Positions 9,608 to 18,563 of a DNA stretch of 64,000 bases are shown here, one piece after another (the first letter of the stretch is position 1; each line of letters starts with the position of its first letter). The notes under the pieces were generated by a model that did not search any database, was not told the origin of the DNA, and was given only the letters and a program-made list of their open reading frames with translations. The translations under genes and the position numbers were made by a program. Source of the DNA: Planctomycetota bacterium (GTDB lineage: Bacteria; Planctomycetota; Planctomycetia; Pirellulales; Pirellulaceae); contig VGZC01000020.1 in NCBI GenBank assembly GCA_016872725.1, positions 1-64,000 on the forward strand, given 5' to 3'.

Positions 9608-9920
9608 TCCAACGCTCCGTCTTCGCGAGCGGTGTCTTCGCCCGCGAGAGAGGGAGGACTCGCGCGGAGGCGCGGGGAGTCATGGAGGCACGAGGATCGG
9701 GCCGCGTGTTCTTCCGCCTTCCGTGTATTCCCGCGTCCATCCGTGGCTCACCCGCGGCGGGTCGATGGCCGGGCCCAGCCGCTACGATCGGCACGACCGG
9801 TACGCGAACCGCGCGCGATGACTCGGCCGCCTTCCCGCTCCGCGCCGGTTCTCGTCCCATATTTGCATGAAGGCGAGCGGTCGCGGGACGCGAACGTCGG
9901 GACTACGGAACGAGACGGGT
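9608..9920. other. Intergenic region between the pseudopilin genes and pilM, with a degenerate dispersed repeat
   Basis: No gene is supported. The left part (9650-9695) is rich in GCGCGGAGG/CGCGGGGAG-like units. 9704-9749 resembles the ends of the cassette at 262-1134. The remainder up to pilM has no strong ribosome-binding site or promoter that could be recognised by eye. Confidence 0.6.
9704..9749 (+). repeat. Solo copy of the TTCCGTGT...TCCGTGG element
   Basis: The core CTTCCGTGTATTC and the end CATCCGTGGCT follow the same order and spacing as the right inverted repeat at 1105-1134 (TTCCGTGTTCTTCCGTAT, then TCCGTGGC), with several mismatches. There is no second end nearby. Confidence 0.5.
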
Positions 9921-10976
9921 ATGATCCGACTGGGCAAACGACGGCACGGACCGATCGGCGTCGACATCGGCGCGCGGTCGATCAAACTCGTTCAACTCAC
10001 GGCCGACCGATCGGCGATCGTGGACACCGCGCGGTGGGAATGGGCGCCGCTCGAGGAAGGCGACGACGAGGCCAAGCGACGGCACCTTGTTGAAGCCCTT
10101 CGCAACGCGCATGAGGGGCGGGCGTTCCGGGGCCGCGATGCCGTGCTTTGCCTTTCGGACCAACAGCTCTTCCTGCAGAACCTGCGCGTGCCGAAGGCGG
10201 AAGGCGCCGAGCTCGAAGGCGCCGTGATGCGGGAAGCCGCCAAACGCATCCCGCATCCGATCGAGGAAACCGATATCCGGTTCTGGGAGGCGGCGGATAT
10301 CCGGCAGGGCGAGGCCGTGATGCGCGAGGTGATCGTCTTCGCGTGCCACCGTCCCGAAATCCTCAAGCTCGTCGACGGGGCTCGCGAGGCGGGTCTGCGC
10401 CCGATCGCCGTGGACGTCCAGCCGGCCGCCCTGCTGCGGTCGCTCGCCGCCCAATTCCGCCGCGACGACGAACGGGAGCAGCGCACGCTCATCGTCCACA
10501 TCGGCTATTCGGTCACCGGTATTCTGATCGCGCAGGACGACGAGGCTCTATTCATCAAGTACATCGACTTCGGCGGACGCCATCTGGACCAGGCGGTGAG
10601 CCGCGCCCTGGAGACGCCGCTCGCCCAGGCCAATGCGCTCCGCCGCGAACCGGAAGGCGACGGCGAGAGCGACATCGCGCGGAGCGTCGCCGAAGCGCAG
10701 CAGCCCGCTGCCGAGCGGTTGGTCAAGGAAGTCGCCATGTGCGTCCGCTACCACAGCGTGACGTTCCGCGGCAAGCCGATCGAGCGGCTGCTCATCGGAG
10801 GCGGTGAAGCGTCGCGATTCCTGGTCGACCTGTTTTCGCAGCGGCTGGCGATCGAGGCCCATCTCAGCGATCCGTTCCGGCGGATCGCGGCGGAACGGCG
10901 GCGCACGCGGACCGGAAGCTGGGATATCGCGGCCGGCCTCGCATTGCGCGATCCCTTGTCGAGGTCCGACGCATGA
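9921..10976 (+). CDS. pilM: Type IV pilus assembly protein PilM
   Basis: PilM is an actin-like cytoplasmic ATPase-fold protein that binds the N-terminus of PilN and links the pilus platform to the inner-membrane complex. The 351-residue protein starts Gly-Val-Asp-Ile-Gly-Ala-Arg-Ser-Ile-Lys-Leu-Val-Gln-Leu (phosphate-1 loop of the actin/FtsA fold). It contains Ile-Val-His-Ile-Gly-Tyr-Ser-Val-Thr (second phosphate loop, about 193-201) and Leu-Ile-Gly-Gly-Gly-Glu-Ala (adenosine motif, near 290). ATG 9921 places the fold at residue 12; only a weak GAGACGGG precedes it. The 3' end overlaps pilN by ATGA, giving the standard pilMNOPQ order. Confidence 0.9.
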   Translation: MIRLGKRRHGPIGVDIGARSIKLVQLTADRSAIVDTARWEWAPLEEGDDEAKRRHLVEALRNAHEGRAFRGRDAVLCLSDQQLFLQNLRVPKAEGAELEGAVMREAAKRIPHPIEETDIRFWEAADIRQGEAVMREVIVFACHRPEILKLVDGAREAGLRPIAVDVQPAALLRSLAAQFRRDDEREQRTLIVHIGYSVTGILIAQDDEALFIKYIDFGGRHLDQAVSRALETPLAQANALRREPEGDGESDIARSVAEAQQPAAERLVKEVAMCVRYHSVTFRGKPIERLLIGGGEASRFLVDLFSQRLAIEAHLSDPFRRIAAERRRTRTGSWDIAAGLALRDPLSRSDA

Positions 10977-11740
10977 AAGAGATCGATTTCCTGCCGCCGG
11001 AATTGGTCGAACAGGGCGAGGCCCGTCTCCAGCGTTGGTGGTGGCTCGTCGTCTGCCTCGCGTTCGGCTCCTTCGTTTCCTCGACCGGCGTCCTTCAGGC
11101 GGTCCGCAAGCGGGCCGTCCGCGCGGAGCTCGCGGGCGTCGACGCGCAGTGCCGCGCCGCGTCGCAATTGAACCAACAACTCGCCCACACGCGGACGCGG
11201 CTCGATCGAGCCGACCTCCACGCCGCGCTCGTCGCCTCGCTCGAACGGGACTGGCCTCGCACGGTCGTCCTTCATGACGTGTTGTCGGGGTTTCCGAACA
11301 AGACGCAACTGATCGCCGTTCATTTGCGGGCGGAATCGAAACCGACGACCGCGTCCGCGCCGTCGACGGGCGCGGTTCAAGTCGTATCGGGTGACGCGCC
11401 CGACCCGAACGCGCCGAAGGACACGTTGCGGGAGGATTACGATCGGTTCATCGAGCGCGCGGCGTCGCGCCGCATCGTGCTCGAAATGACGGGCGTGACC
11501 GCCCAGCCCGCCTCGCTGCACACCTATGTCGGACAACTCGCCGCCCGGCCGCTCGTCGCCTCCGCCGTGCTCCGCACGCTCGATACGCTCGCGTCGGACG
11601 CGACCGGCGCCATGCAATTCGTGATTGAAGTCGAAATCCAACCCGCTTTCGGATTGCCCGGTTTCCGAGCGTCTCCCGCCGCCGCCGACCCGGACGTCTC
11701 CCCTTCCGAATCGGTTGCCGCGCATAGGCCCCTGCCATGA
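10973..11740 (+). CDS. pilN: PilN-like pilus assembly protein
   Basis: A 255-residue bitopic protein. The N-terminus (Met-Lys-Glu-Ile-Asp-Phe-Leu-Pro-Pro-Glu) is the short cytoplasmic peptide that PilN proteins use to dock onto PilM (consensus Ile-Asn-Leu-Leu-Pro). A single membrane helix follows at about 21-40, then a coiled coil and a ferredoxin-like periplasmic domain. It overlaps pilM upstream and pilO downstream by four bases each (ATGA), so pilM-N-O are coupled. A Thr/Ala/Pro/Asp-rich insert near residues 124-150 is longer than in typical PilN. Confidence 0.85.
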   Translation: MKEIDFLPPELVEQGEARLQRWWWLVVCLAFGSFVSSTGVLQAVRKRAVRAELAGVDAQCRAASQLNQQLAHTRTRLDRADLHAALVASLERDWPRTVVLHDVLSGFPNKTQLIAVHLRAESKPTTASAPSTGAVQVVSGDAPDPNAPKDTLREDYDRFIERAASRRIVLEMTGVTAQPASLHTYVGQLAARPLVASAVLRTLDTLASDATGAMQFVIEVEIQPAFGLPGFRASPAAADPDVSPSESVAAHRPLP

Positions 11741-12276
11741 AGCACCATCGCTCGCTCTTCGTCACCGCCGGCGTGGCGACGCTCGCCGTCGCCTACGTCG
11801 CGTTCGTTTTCGTGCCCGGGCAACGGGAGTTGGCCGGCCTGCGCGAGTCGATCGCGGTCAAACAGGTCGCCCTCTCCCAATCCACCCACGTTCCCGCTCG
11901 GATCGCCGCGTGCGAGGAACGGCTCACCGAGACGCATGCGTACCTTGCCGCATGGCGTTCCCACGCGACGCTCGAACCCGGGCTTGCCGATTTGTACCGG
12001 CGGCTCACCGCGCACGCGGCCGAGACCGGTACGACCCTCTCGATGATCCGACCCAAACCGCCCGTCGCCAGCCACCATGTGCGTGAGCATTCGGTCGAGT
12101 TTCGCTGCGAAGGAACGCTCGCCGGACTCTGGGAACTGCTCGCCAGGATCGAACGGTTGCCCGAATCGATCGAGATCGGGAATGTGAAAATGGAATCGAC
12201 CGGGCAGGATGGTGAAACGGTCCGATGTGCAATGACTCTGTCGATTTTCGCCGAGCCGGACGATATTTCCGATTAG
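11737..12276 (+). CDS. pilO: PilO-like pilus assembly protein
   Basis: A 179-residue bitopic protein: one N-terminal membrane helix (about 7-25, Val-Thr-Ala-Gly-Val-Ala-Thr-Leu-Ala-Val), a coiled-coil stretch (about 30-75), then an alpha/beta periplasmic domain. It contains Leu-Tyr-Arg-Arg-Leu-Thr-Ala-His-Ala and Gly-Leu-Trp-Glu-Leu-Leu-Ala-Arg-Ile-Glu, as in PilO/GspM. It forms heterodimers with PilN in the alignment complex. It overlaps pilN by ATGA, and its identity rests on topology plus position. Confidence 0.82.
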   Translation: MKHHRSLFVTAGVATLAVAYVAFVFVPGQRELAGLRESIAVKQVALSQSTHVPARIAACEERLTETHAYLAAWRSHATLEPGLADLYRRLTAHAAETGTTLSMIRPKPPVASHHVREHSVEFRCEGTLAGLWELLARIERLPESIEIGNVKMESTGQDGETVRCAMTLSIFAEPDDISD

Positions 12277-12318
12277 TTGGGTTCAGGCCGACCGATACAA
12301 CAGGAACGGGAACGACCG

Positions 12319-13065
12319 ATGGGTTCTCCGGAAACAACCGCCGACGGTGGACTAGTGCGCCGCTTGACGCGGGAGATCGGCCAGAACAAAGGGAAAGCGG
12401 CCGTCCTGGGGCTGCTTTGCCTGGTGGCGGTCTGGTTTTGGGCGCCGTTGGTCCGGAAACACGCGTTCGCCAAGGCTCCACCGACCGCCGGTGACGCCAC
12501 GAGCGCGGGCGACTCGGCCTCCGACAGCGCCCACGACAGCGCGTCCGACAGCGGAGCGAACGTCGTAACCGGCAACGGGTCGGCGACCCCCGAGACATCA
12601 TCGGAAACCGTATTGGACTGGAAGGCACTTGAGGTCTGGAGGAAAACGGAACCTCGGATGACGCCGATTTCGATCGACGCGGGCTGGGCCAATCCGTTCG
12701 CGCGCATCGAACCGGACGCCCCGCCCACGACCGTTGTCGAGACGGACGGGGGGGCGACCGACCCGGCGCCGTCCGATGCGTCGGCGGAACCGGTCACGCC
12801 CGAATCGGCCGGTTTGACGTTGCGAGGGACGATCCTCTCGCCGCGGGGCGCCCTGGCGAACATCAACGGACAGTTGCTGGGAGTGGGCGGCGCGTTGCGT
12901 GTGGGAGCGACGGACGTCGAATCGGAGGGAATCGAATTCCGCGTCGTGAGCATCGAGTCGGACCACGTGGTGGTCGATCGGAGCGGCACGTCGTTCCGGA
13001 TCGACGTCGTGCCTCCGCGTCGCGATGACGATGGGCGGATCGTGATTCGGCCGGCGTCGCGATAG
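12319..13065 (+). CDS. PilP/GspC-like pilus biogenesis protein
   Basis: A 248-residue protein with one membrane segment (about 28-43, Ala-Ala-Val-Leu-Gly-Leu-Leu-Cys-Leu-Val-Ala-Val). A long Ser/Asp/Ala-rich linker with repeated Asp-Ser-Ala follows. The C-terminal beta domain (about 165-245; Leu-Thr-Leu-Arg-Gly-Thr-Ile-Leu-Ser-Pro-Arg-Gly-Ala-Leu-Ala-Asn-Ile-Asn-Gly) resembles the homology region of PilP/GspC that contacts the secretin. ATG 12319 is preceded by GGAACGGG. The position between pilO and the secretin is the canonical pilP slot; sequence similarity alone is modest. Confidence 0.72.
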   Translation: MGSPETTADGGLVRRLTREIGQNKGKAAVLGLLCLVAVWFWAPLVRKHAFAKAPPTAGDATSAGDSASDSAHDSASDSGANVVTGNGSATPETSSETVLDWKALEVWRKTEPRMTPISIDAGWANPFARIEPDAPPTTVVETDGGATDPAPSDASAEPVTPESAGLTLRGTILSPRGALANINGQLLGVGGALRVGATDVESEGIEFRVVSIESDHVVVDRSGTSFRIDVVPPRRDDDGRIVIRPASR

Positions 13066-13162
13066 GACGCGGCGCATCGGAGCGGTCGCTCGCGCGTTCA
13101 CGAGGAAGAACCGGACAATACGCGGGAATCGCGGCACGCCGCAAGAACCGTTCGCGACACGG

Positions 13163-15493
13163 ATGTACGGACGATCCATGCAGACCCTATTCCGCATCGT
13201 CATGTTGGGAGGCTTCGCGGCGGCGGGCGTCGGACTCGCCGTATCGTTCGGCCTCCGAGCGGATCGGCCGGAGGCACCGTCGCGGGAGCCGGGAACGGCG
13301 GGCGCGGGAACGGCGGGCGAGTCGGCGGGGGAACGGGAGACCGCCGCTCCGAACGCGCCGCGCGGCGCGGCGCGACGTGCGGCGTCCGAGGACGCGGAAA
13401 ACGAGTCGATCGAATACGCCGGTCCGCGGGAACCGGCGCCCGTTCCCGCCAAATGGAACCCGGCGATCGCCGATCCCGGCGGCGATCCGGTCGGCGAACT
13501 GCTCAAACGGATCGGGGAAAAGGGCGGTCTGTTCGAGGCCGCGCGGGACGCGCTCACCGGCGGCGATCGCGGAACGGACGAGGCGGGGGCGAGCGATCGG
13601 CTTCCCGAACGATCGGGTGGCCGCTCTCCGTCCGAGCCGCCGCTCGAACCCGATCGGGGCGATCCGCGGCCACCGCCGCCGTCGGCGGCCGAGAGCCCCC
13701 TGCCCTCCCCCGCTTCGCCGGCCCCCGCGACGATCGTTCCGGGCGCCGGCGATCGATTCTCGATCACCGTGCGCCAGGCGCCCATCGGTGAAGTGCTCGA
13801 GATGATCGGGCAGCAATCGGGGTTGAGCATCATCGCGAGCCCGACGACGGCCGGTTCGATCAGCGCCACGTTGAACGACGTCGACGCGCAAACGGCGATC
13901 GAGATCCTGGTGCGGAACGCGGGGCTCGCGTTCCAGCGCGAGGGCAACGTCGTCTACGTCGGTTCGGCGCAGGAACTCGAGAACGCGTCGATCTCGCGGC
14001 AGCCTCTTGCGGTCCGCGTCTACCGCCCGAACTATGTCGCATCGTCCGAACTGCAGAAGCTCATCACGCCCCTCCTGACCCAAAGTGTTGGCCAGGCGAC
14101 GGTCGGTGTCGGCCAGATCGCCGTGAGTACCGAGGCGCAACGATCGATCGCGCCCAGCAACGAGGAAACGGGGGGCGACGACTTCGCGGGCAACGAGATC
14201 CTGCTCGTCCGCGATTACGAATCGGTCCTGCATTACATCGATCAGGTCGTTCATGAAGTCGATCAGAAGCCTCGGCAAGTCGCGCTCGAAGCGATGATCC
14301 TGAGCGTGGGACTCAGCGACGAGAATTCGCGGGGGATCAACCTCGAAGGCCTTCTCAATCGGGACGACGCGCGCCTGATCAGCGGCGTCCCGATGAACGA
14401 CCTCGCGGCGATCAACGTGACCGACAGCGGCCTCAAGTTCGCATTCCTCGACAGCAGCGTCTCGTCGTTCGTCGCGGCGCTCGAGACGATCGGCGACACG
14501 AACGTGATCGCGTCGCCCCGATTGACGTGCCTCAACAAGCAGCGGGCGGAGATCCTGATCGGCGCCCAGCTCGGTTATGTCACCACGTCGGTCACCGAAA
14601 CATCGGCGACGCAGTCGGTATCGTTCCTCGAAGTCGGAACCCAACTCCGGTTCCGCCCGTACATTTCCAGCGACGGGATGGTACGTCTCGAAGTCCACCC
14701 CGAGCTTTCGACGGGCAACGTGCGCATCGAACAGGGGATGACGATTCCCGACAAGGAAGTCACGCAGGTCACGACGAACATCATGTGTCCCGATGGCCGC
14801 ACGATCATCATCGGCGGCCTCATTCGCGAGGACCTGAGCACCACGGGGACGCAGATCCCGTTGCTCGGCAGCCTGCCGTACGTCGGCGCCTTGTTCCGGC
14901 AGAAGACCGAGTCGACCGGACGGCGCGAGATCATCATCCTGATCACGCCCCGGATCGTGCGGGACGAATGGGAGGCGATCGAGGGGAGCCGAACGCGGTT
15001 CGACTTCTTGAAGCGGCAAGAGAATTACGCCGACAAGATGTCGTTCATCGGGAAGCGTCATTACGGGCTTCGCTACATTCGGCTGGCCCGCGCCGCGTGG
15101 AACGCGGGCGACGCGCCCGCGGCGCTGCGCTACGTCAATCTCGCGCTGCACTTCGATCCGCAGAACCTCGAAGCCACCACGCTCCACGAGACGATCATCC
15201 GGACATTGCCGCCCGAGGCCGACCATATCGGAAACCACCTGTTGCCCGGACTGGCTCCGTTCGGGACACCCGCGCGGGATCACTCGGCGCAAGGCGTCGA
15301 ATGGCGATCGACGATGCCCGCCGAGGAACCGCCGGTTGACGGTGTCGACTATTGGGAGCCGGGTCCGCGGCATACGCTGGCGCCGTACGGCGCCGGGTCC
15401 TCGGATTCCGTTCCGGCGCCGGCCGGCCCGTTACATCGTCCGATCGATCCGGTGCGACCCGCGCCGGAACCGATCGTTGGGCCGGCGCGATGA
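13163..15493 (+). CDS. Secretin (PilQ/GspD family) with C-terminal TPR-like region
   Basis: A 776-residue outer-membrane secretin. After an N-terminal signal/anchor and a long Pro/Ala/Gly-rich linker come a secretin N-domain (about 195-270; Val-Arg-Gln-Ala-Pro-Ile-Gly-Glu-Val-Leu) and the C-terminal secretin domain (about 370-600). The latter has the Glu-Val-Gly-Thr-Gln-Leu-Arg-Phe segment and the signature Asp-Gly-Arg-Thr-Ile-Ile-Ile-Gly-Gly-Leu-Ile, then Ile-Pro-Leu-Leu-Gly-Ser-Leu-Pro-Tyr-Val-Gly. Beyond the secretin domain lies an unusual ~170-residue extension with one TPR-like unit (Ala-Ala-Leu-Arg-Tyr-Val-Asn-Leu-Ala-Leu-His-Phe-Asp-Pro) and a Pro-rich end. It extrudes pili or substrates through the outer membrane. 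The exact start is uncertain (ATG 13163 or 13178). Confidence 0.93.
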   Translation: MYGRSMQTLFRIVMLGGFAAAGVGLAVSFGLRADRPEAPSREPGTAGAGTAGESAGERETAAPNAPRGAARRAASEDAENESIEYAGPREPAPVPAKWNPAIADPGGDPVGELLKRIGEKGGLFEAARDALTGGDRGTDEAGASDRLPERSGGRSPSEPPLEPDRGDPRPPPPSAAESPLPSPASPAPATIVPGAGDRFSITVRQAPIGEVLEMIGQQSGLSIIASPTTAGSISATLNDVDAQTAIEILVRNAGLAFQREGNVVYVGSAQELENASISRQPLAVRVYRPNYVASSELQKLITPLLTQSVGQATVGVGQIAVSTEAQRSIAPSNEETGGDDFAGNEILLVRDYESVLHYIDQVVHEVDQKPRQVALEAMILSVGLSDENSRGINLEGLLNRDDARLISGVPMNDLAAINVTDSGLKFAFLDSSVSSFVAALETIGDTNVIASPRLTCLNKQRAEILIGAQLGYVTTSVTETSATQSVSFLEVGTQLRFRPYISSDGMVRLEVHPELSTGNVRIEQGMTIPDKEVTQVTTNIMCPDGRTIIIGGLIREDLSTTGTQIPLLGSLPYVGALFRQKTESTGRREIIILITPRIVRDEWEAIEGSRTRFDFLKRQENYADKMSFIGKRHYGLRYIRLARAAWNAGDAPAALRYVNLALHFDPQNLEATTLHETIIRTLPPEADHIGNHLLPGLAPFGTPARDHSAQGVEWRSTMPAEEPPVDGVDYWEPGPRHTLAPYGAGSSDSVPAPAGPLHRPIDPVRPAPEPIVGPAR

Positions 15494-15502
15494 GGCGAAC
15501 CG

Positions 15503-16063
15503 ATGGCGCGTTCTGACCGACTCGGCGGGCTCGAACCAGGAACCGCGGTTCGATCCGCGCGCGCGGGCCTCTTGGCGCTGGCGGCTCTCGCGGCCGGGTG
15601 TGCCGGGCCGACGCCGTGGGGCCGCGCTCCGGCCGCCGAAGACCGGCCGACCATGAATTCGGACGCCGATCCACGCGCCGGCGACTTGGCCGACGCCGCC
15701 GTGGCCCAAGGCGCCGCGCGCTGGCGCGAAGGCGATGCGGCGGAATGCGAACGCCTTCTGCGCGAGGCCCTCGCGCGCGAGCCGAACCATCGCGCGGCGC
15801 GCATGCTGCTCGCCGATCTCCTCGCCGATCAAGGCCGTGTCGACGAATCCGAACGGGAACTCGGCGAACGGCTGCGCGTCGATCCGCGCGACGCGCAGGC
15901 CCACCATTCGCTCGGCCTCCTGCTCGAATCGACGGGCCGCCGGGACGAGGCGCTCGCCGCCTATCGGGACGCCGTGCGCCACGAGCCCGAGAATCCGCTC
16001 TACATCCTCTCGCTGGAAACGCTGCGGGTCGCGTCGCCCGCCGTACGTCACTCCGCGCCGTGA
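15503..16063 (+). CDS. TPR-containing lipoprotein (possible PilF-like pilotin)
   Basis: A 186-residue protein with a lipoprotein signal: hydrophobic stretch then Leu-Ala-Ala-Leu-Ala-Ala-Gly-Cys (lipobox, Cys about residue 33). At least three TPR units follow (Glu-Arg-Leu-Leu-Arg-Glu-Ala-Leu-Ala-Arg-Glu-Pro-Asn-His, Leu-Arg-Val-Asp-Pro-Arg-Asp-Ala-Gln-Ala-His-His-Ser-Leu-Gly, Tyr-Arg-Asp-Ala-Val-Arg-His-Glu-Pro). It begins nine bases after the secretin stop. In type IV pilus systems a TPR lipoprotein (PilF/PilW pilotin) helps secretin assembly; that role is inferred here from topology and position. Confidence 0.82.
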   Translation: MARSDRLGGLEPGTAVRSARAGLLALAALAAGCAGPTPWGRAPAAEDRPTMNSDADPRAGDLADAAVAQGAARWREGDAAECERLLREALAREPNHRAARMLLADLLADQGRVDESERELGERLRVDPRDAQAHHSLGLLLESTGRRDEALAAYRDAVRHEPENPLYILSLETLRVASPAVRHSAP

Positions 16064-16397
16064 CGCGCGGCGCGGGAAGGCGTGGTTCGCGGTGGCCGTC
16101 GATGGACGCGCGGGCCACGGGGCCGTGGTGCCGGATCCCCTCTCCCTTGCGGAAGGTGGTTCCGCGCGGAGGCGCCATGGCGGGACGTCATAACCGTTAG
16201 GGATGCGACATTCGGCGGGACCGCGCGGCCCGCGATACGGTCGGTCGACGGCCGTCCAACGAATGGCCCGCCGCGTCGATTGGACGGGCGCACCCCCTCG
16301 ACCTATGGTTGCCGGGCGGCGCGTCGCGGGGCGCGACGCGATCACTGCCGACGACTCAACGCATGCCGACCAGCAACGACAGGAGCCGAAGCCACTG
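16064..16397. other. Intergenic region upstream of the pilus-cluster histidine kinase
   Basis: No supported gene in about 334 bp. It probably carries the promoter for the kinase-regulator-STAS genes. A short hairpin CCACG/CGTGG lies near 16115-16128. No tRNA, riboswitch or repeat could be recognised. Confidence 0.5.
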
Positions 16398-17882
16398 ATG
16401 TCCGGGCTGCCACGATGGAAACTTGAAGGATTCGGACTCGCGATTGGCGCGATTTTCGGGATCGCTTGTTCCGTCGCGACGCTGCCTTGCCTCGCCGACG
16501 GCCCGTGGTGGGTGCGCGGCGCGGTGAGCGCCGGGGCGGTCGCCATCGCGGCGGGCGCTTGGTTCGTCCTGATGTCCGGACGCTGCCGCACCGACCACGC
16601 CGCCCGCCGCTACATCGATCTGCTCTGTCGCATCGACCATCACGAGTTGAATTCGCCCGGCGTTTCGGACTCGCTTCCCGTCATCGCTCCGGATGATCCG
16701 TGGCGTCCGGTCTTCGCGCGGATCCGCGATTGCCTCGCCGACCACGGACGCCGGATCCAGGAGTTCGAGCGGTCCCAAGCGAGCACGGGGGTCCGGAACC
16801 GCAAGCTGTCGCACGAGCACCAGCGGGCGACGGGCATCCTCGATGGACTCAGCCTCGCCGTCCTCGCCGTCGACGGCGCCGGGGAACTGGTGTTCGCGAA
16901 CGCCGCCGCGGGCGGCCTGCTGCGGATCGCGGACCGCACGAAGGACCGAGCGAGCCTCGAAGCGCGCCTGCCGTGCCCGCCGCTCGTCGAACTCCTTCGC
17001 GACATGAACCGCCGCAAGACGGTTTCCCAACGCATCCTCGAGTTGGAGGTCGCCGACGAATCGGGGAACACGCGGTCGTATCGCGCCGTATGCCGAGGCT
17101 CGATGACGGGCGAGGGGGACACGCGCGAGCACGGCACGGTCGCCGTCCTGACCGATATCACCGATCAGAAAGGCGCGCAGAAACGCAACGCCGAATTCGT
17201 GTCGGCCGTCAGCCACGAAATGAAGACACCGCTCGCCGGCATCAAGGCCTACGTCGAACTGCTCGCCGACGGATCGGCCGAGGACGAGGCGACGAAGGAG
17301 GAATTCCTTGAAGTGATCAACGGCCAGGTCGATCGGCTCGAGCGCCTGATCGACAATCTGCTGAATTTGGCGCGCATGGAGGCCGGCGTCGTCGATGTCC
17401 ACAAGCAACCGCTGTCGCTGAACCAACTGCTCGGGGAGACGCTCAGCGTCCTGCAGCCGGCGGCGGAACGGAAGCGGATCCGCCTGACCGCCGAGCTCAG
17501 CCCGCTCTTCCTCTCCGTGCTCGCCGACCGCGACATGCTCTCGCAGGCGGCGATCAACCTGCTCTCGAACGCGGTCAAATACACGCGCGAGGACGGCGCG
17601 GTCGTCCTGCGTTCCCGAGTCGGCGACGGATGCACGACGTTCGAGGTGGCCGATACGGGGGTCGGTCTGAGCCCGGAAGACGCCCGGCGGGTCTTCGAGA
17701 AGTTCTATCGCGTCAAGAAGGACCGGAACATGGCCCCCGGGACGGGGCTCGGGCTGCCGCTCGCCAAGCACATCGTCGAGGACGTGCACGGGGGATCCCT
17801 CATCGTGCAAAGCGAGCTCGGCAAGGGCAGCACGTTCATCGTGTCGCTCCCGACGCTCCAGGGCGCCAAGGATCCCGCGTGA
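16398..17882 (+). CDS. Membrane PAS-domain sensor histidine kinase
   Basis: A 494-residue kinase: two N-terminal membrane segments (about 11-30 and 38-57), a PAS domain (about 150-265, ending Val-Ala-Val-Leu-Thr-Asp-Ile-Thr), and HisKA with Ser-His-Glu-Met-Lys-Thr-Pro-Leu (phospho-acceptor His about 272). HATPase_c follows with N-box Asn-Leu-Leu-Ser-Asn-Ala-Val-Lys-Tyr, G1 Asp-Thr-Gly-Val-Gly-Leu and G2 Gly-Thr-Gly-Leu-Gly-Leu. The overall plan is PhoR/WalK-like. ATG 16398 follows AGGAG at about 13 bases. It is followed at 183 bp by a response regulator and then a STAS protein inside the pilus cluster, suggesting control of pilus or competence activity. The signal is unknown. Confidence 0.92.
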   Translation: MSGLPRWKLEGFGLAIGAIFGIACSVATLPCLADGPWWVRGAVSAGAVAIAAGAWFVLMSGRCRTDHAARRYIDLLCRIDHHELNSPGVSDSLPVIAPDDPWRPVFARIRDCLADHGRRIQEFERSQASTGVRNRKLSHEHQRATGILDGLSLAVLAVDGAGELVFANAAAGGLLRIADRTKDRASLEARLPCPPLVELLRDMNRRKTVSQRILELEVADESGNTRSYRAVCRGSMTGEGDTREHGTVAVLTDITDQKGAQKRNAEFVSAVSHEMKTPLAGIKAYVELLADGSAEDEATKEEFLEVINGQVDRLERLIDNLLNLARMEAGVVDVHKQPLSLNQLLGETLSVLQPAAERKRIRLTAELSPLFLSVLADRDMLSQAAINLLSNAVKYTREDGAVVLRSRVGDGCTTFEVADTGVGLSPEDARRVFEKFYRVKKDRNMAPGTGLGLPLAKHIVEDVHGGSLIVQSELGKGSTFIVSLPTLQGAKDPA

Positions 17883-18064
17883 GTCCGAAGACGCCTCGCT
17901 CGACGGAAATCGACCGCGGGACGTCGGCCGGAATCGGATACCGCGCTGCGCGTTCGCGCCTTGAATCACGGGAAAGGAACCGCCGCGCCCGCGCGCAAAG
18001 TGCGAGCTACGGTTGGGTAGATCGTCGACACACGTTTCCTTTCCTATCGAGGGGGGCACCATCG

Positions 18065-18496
18065 ATGGCCAAACGAGTTCTGCTCTGCGATGACGAGCCG
18101 CACATCCTGCGCGCGGCCGAATTCAAGTTCAGCCGGTCGGGATACGAGGTGATGACGGCCGGCGACGGCGAGGAGGCGCTCGAGATCCTCCGCGTGTACC
18201 AACCCCAAGTCATCGTGACGGACTGCCAGATGCCGCGCATGGGCGGACTCGAACTCGCCGCGCGCGTCCGCGCGAATCCGGCGACCGCGGGCATCCCCAT
18301 CATCATGCTCACCGCGAAACGGTTCGAACTGACGCGCGAGGAAACATGCGATCGGCACGGGATCGTCACCGTGCTCGCCAAACCGTTCAGCCCGCGCGAT
18401 CTGTTCGCGCGCGTCGAGGCGCTGATCGCCGAGGGACTGGGCTGCGAGGCGGCGGAAACCGAGGCGGGTGAAGGCGTGCCGGCCGAGGCGCTGTGA
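18065..18496 (+). CDS. Stand-alone response regulator receiver protein
   Basis: A 143-residue CheY-like receiver with no output domain: acidic pair in Leu-Cys-Asp-Asp-Glu-Pro, phospho-acceptor Asp53 in Val-Thr-Asp-Cys-Gln-Met-Pro, Thr in Met-Leu-Thr-Ala-Lys near 82, and the conserved Lys in Ala-Lys-Pro-Phe near 105. A 20-residue Glu/Ala-rich tail follows. ATG 18065 is preceded by GAGGGGGG. Its probable kinase is the adjacent gene. Without an effector domain it likely acts by protein contact, possibly with the STAS protein or the pilus motor. Confidence 0.92.
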   Translation: MAKRVLLCDDEPHILRAAEFKFSRSGYEVMTAGDGEEALEILRVYQPQVIVTDCQMPRMGGLELAARVRANPATAGIPIIMLTAKRFELTREETCDRHGIVTVLAKPFSPRDLFARVEALIAEGLGCEAAETEAGEGVPAEAL

Positions 18497-18563
18497 AGGG
18501 CGGGATGAAACGGAATCGCGCCGGACGGCGGCGTGGCCGCCCCGCGCGGCGGAGACCCGAGCC

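Noticed and set aside
13187-15373. Long minus-strand frame opposite the secretin
   Set aside because: Composition typical of an antisense frame; no ribosome-binding site or domain.
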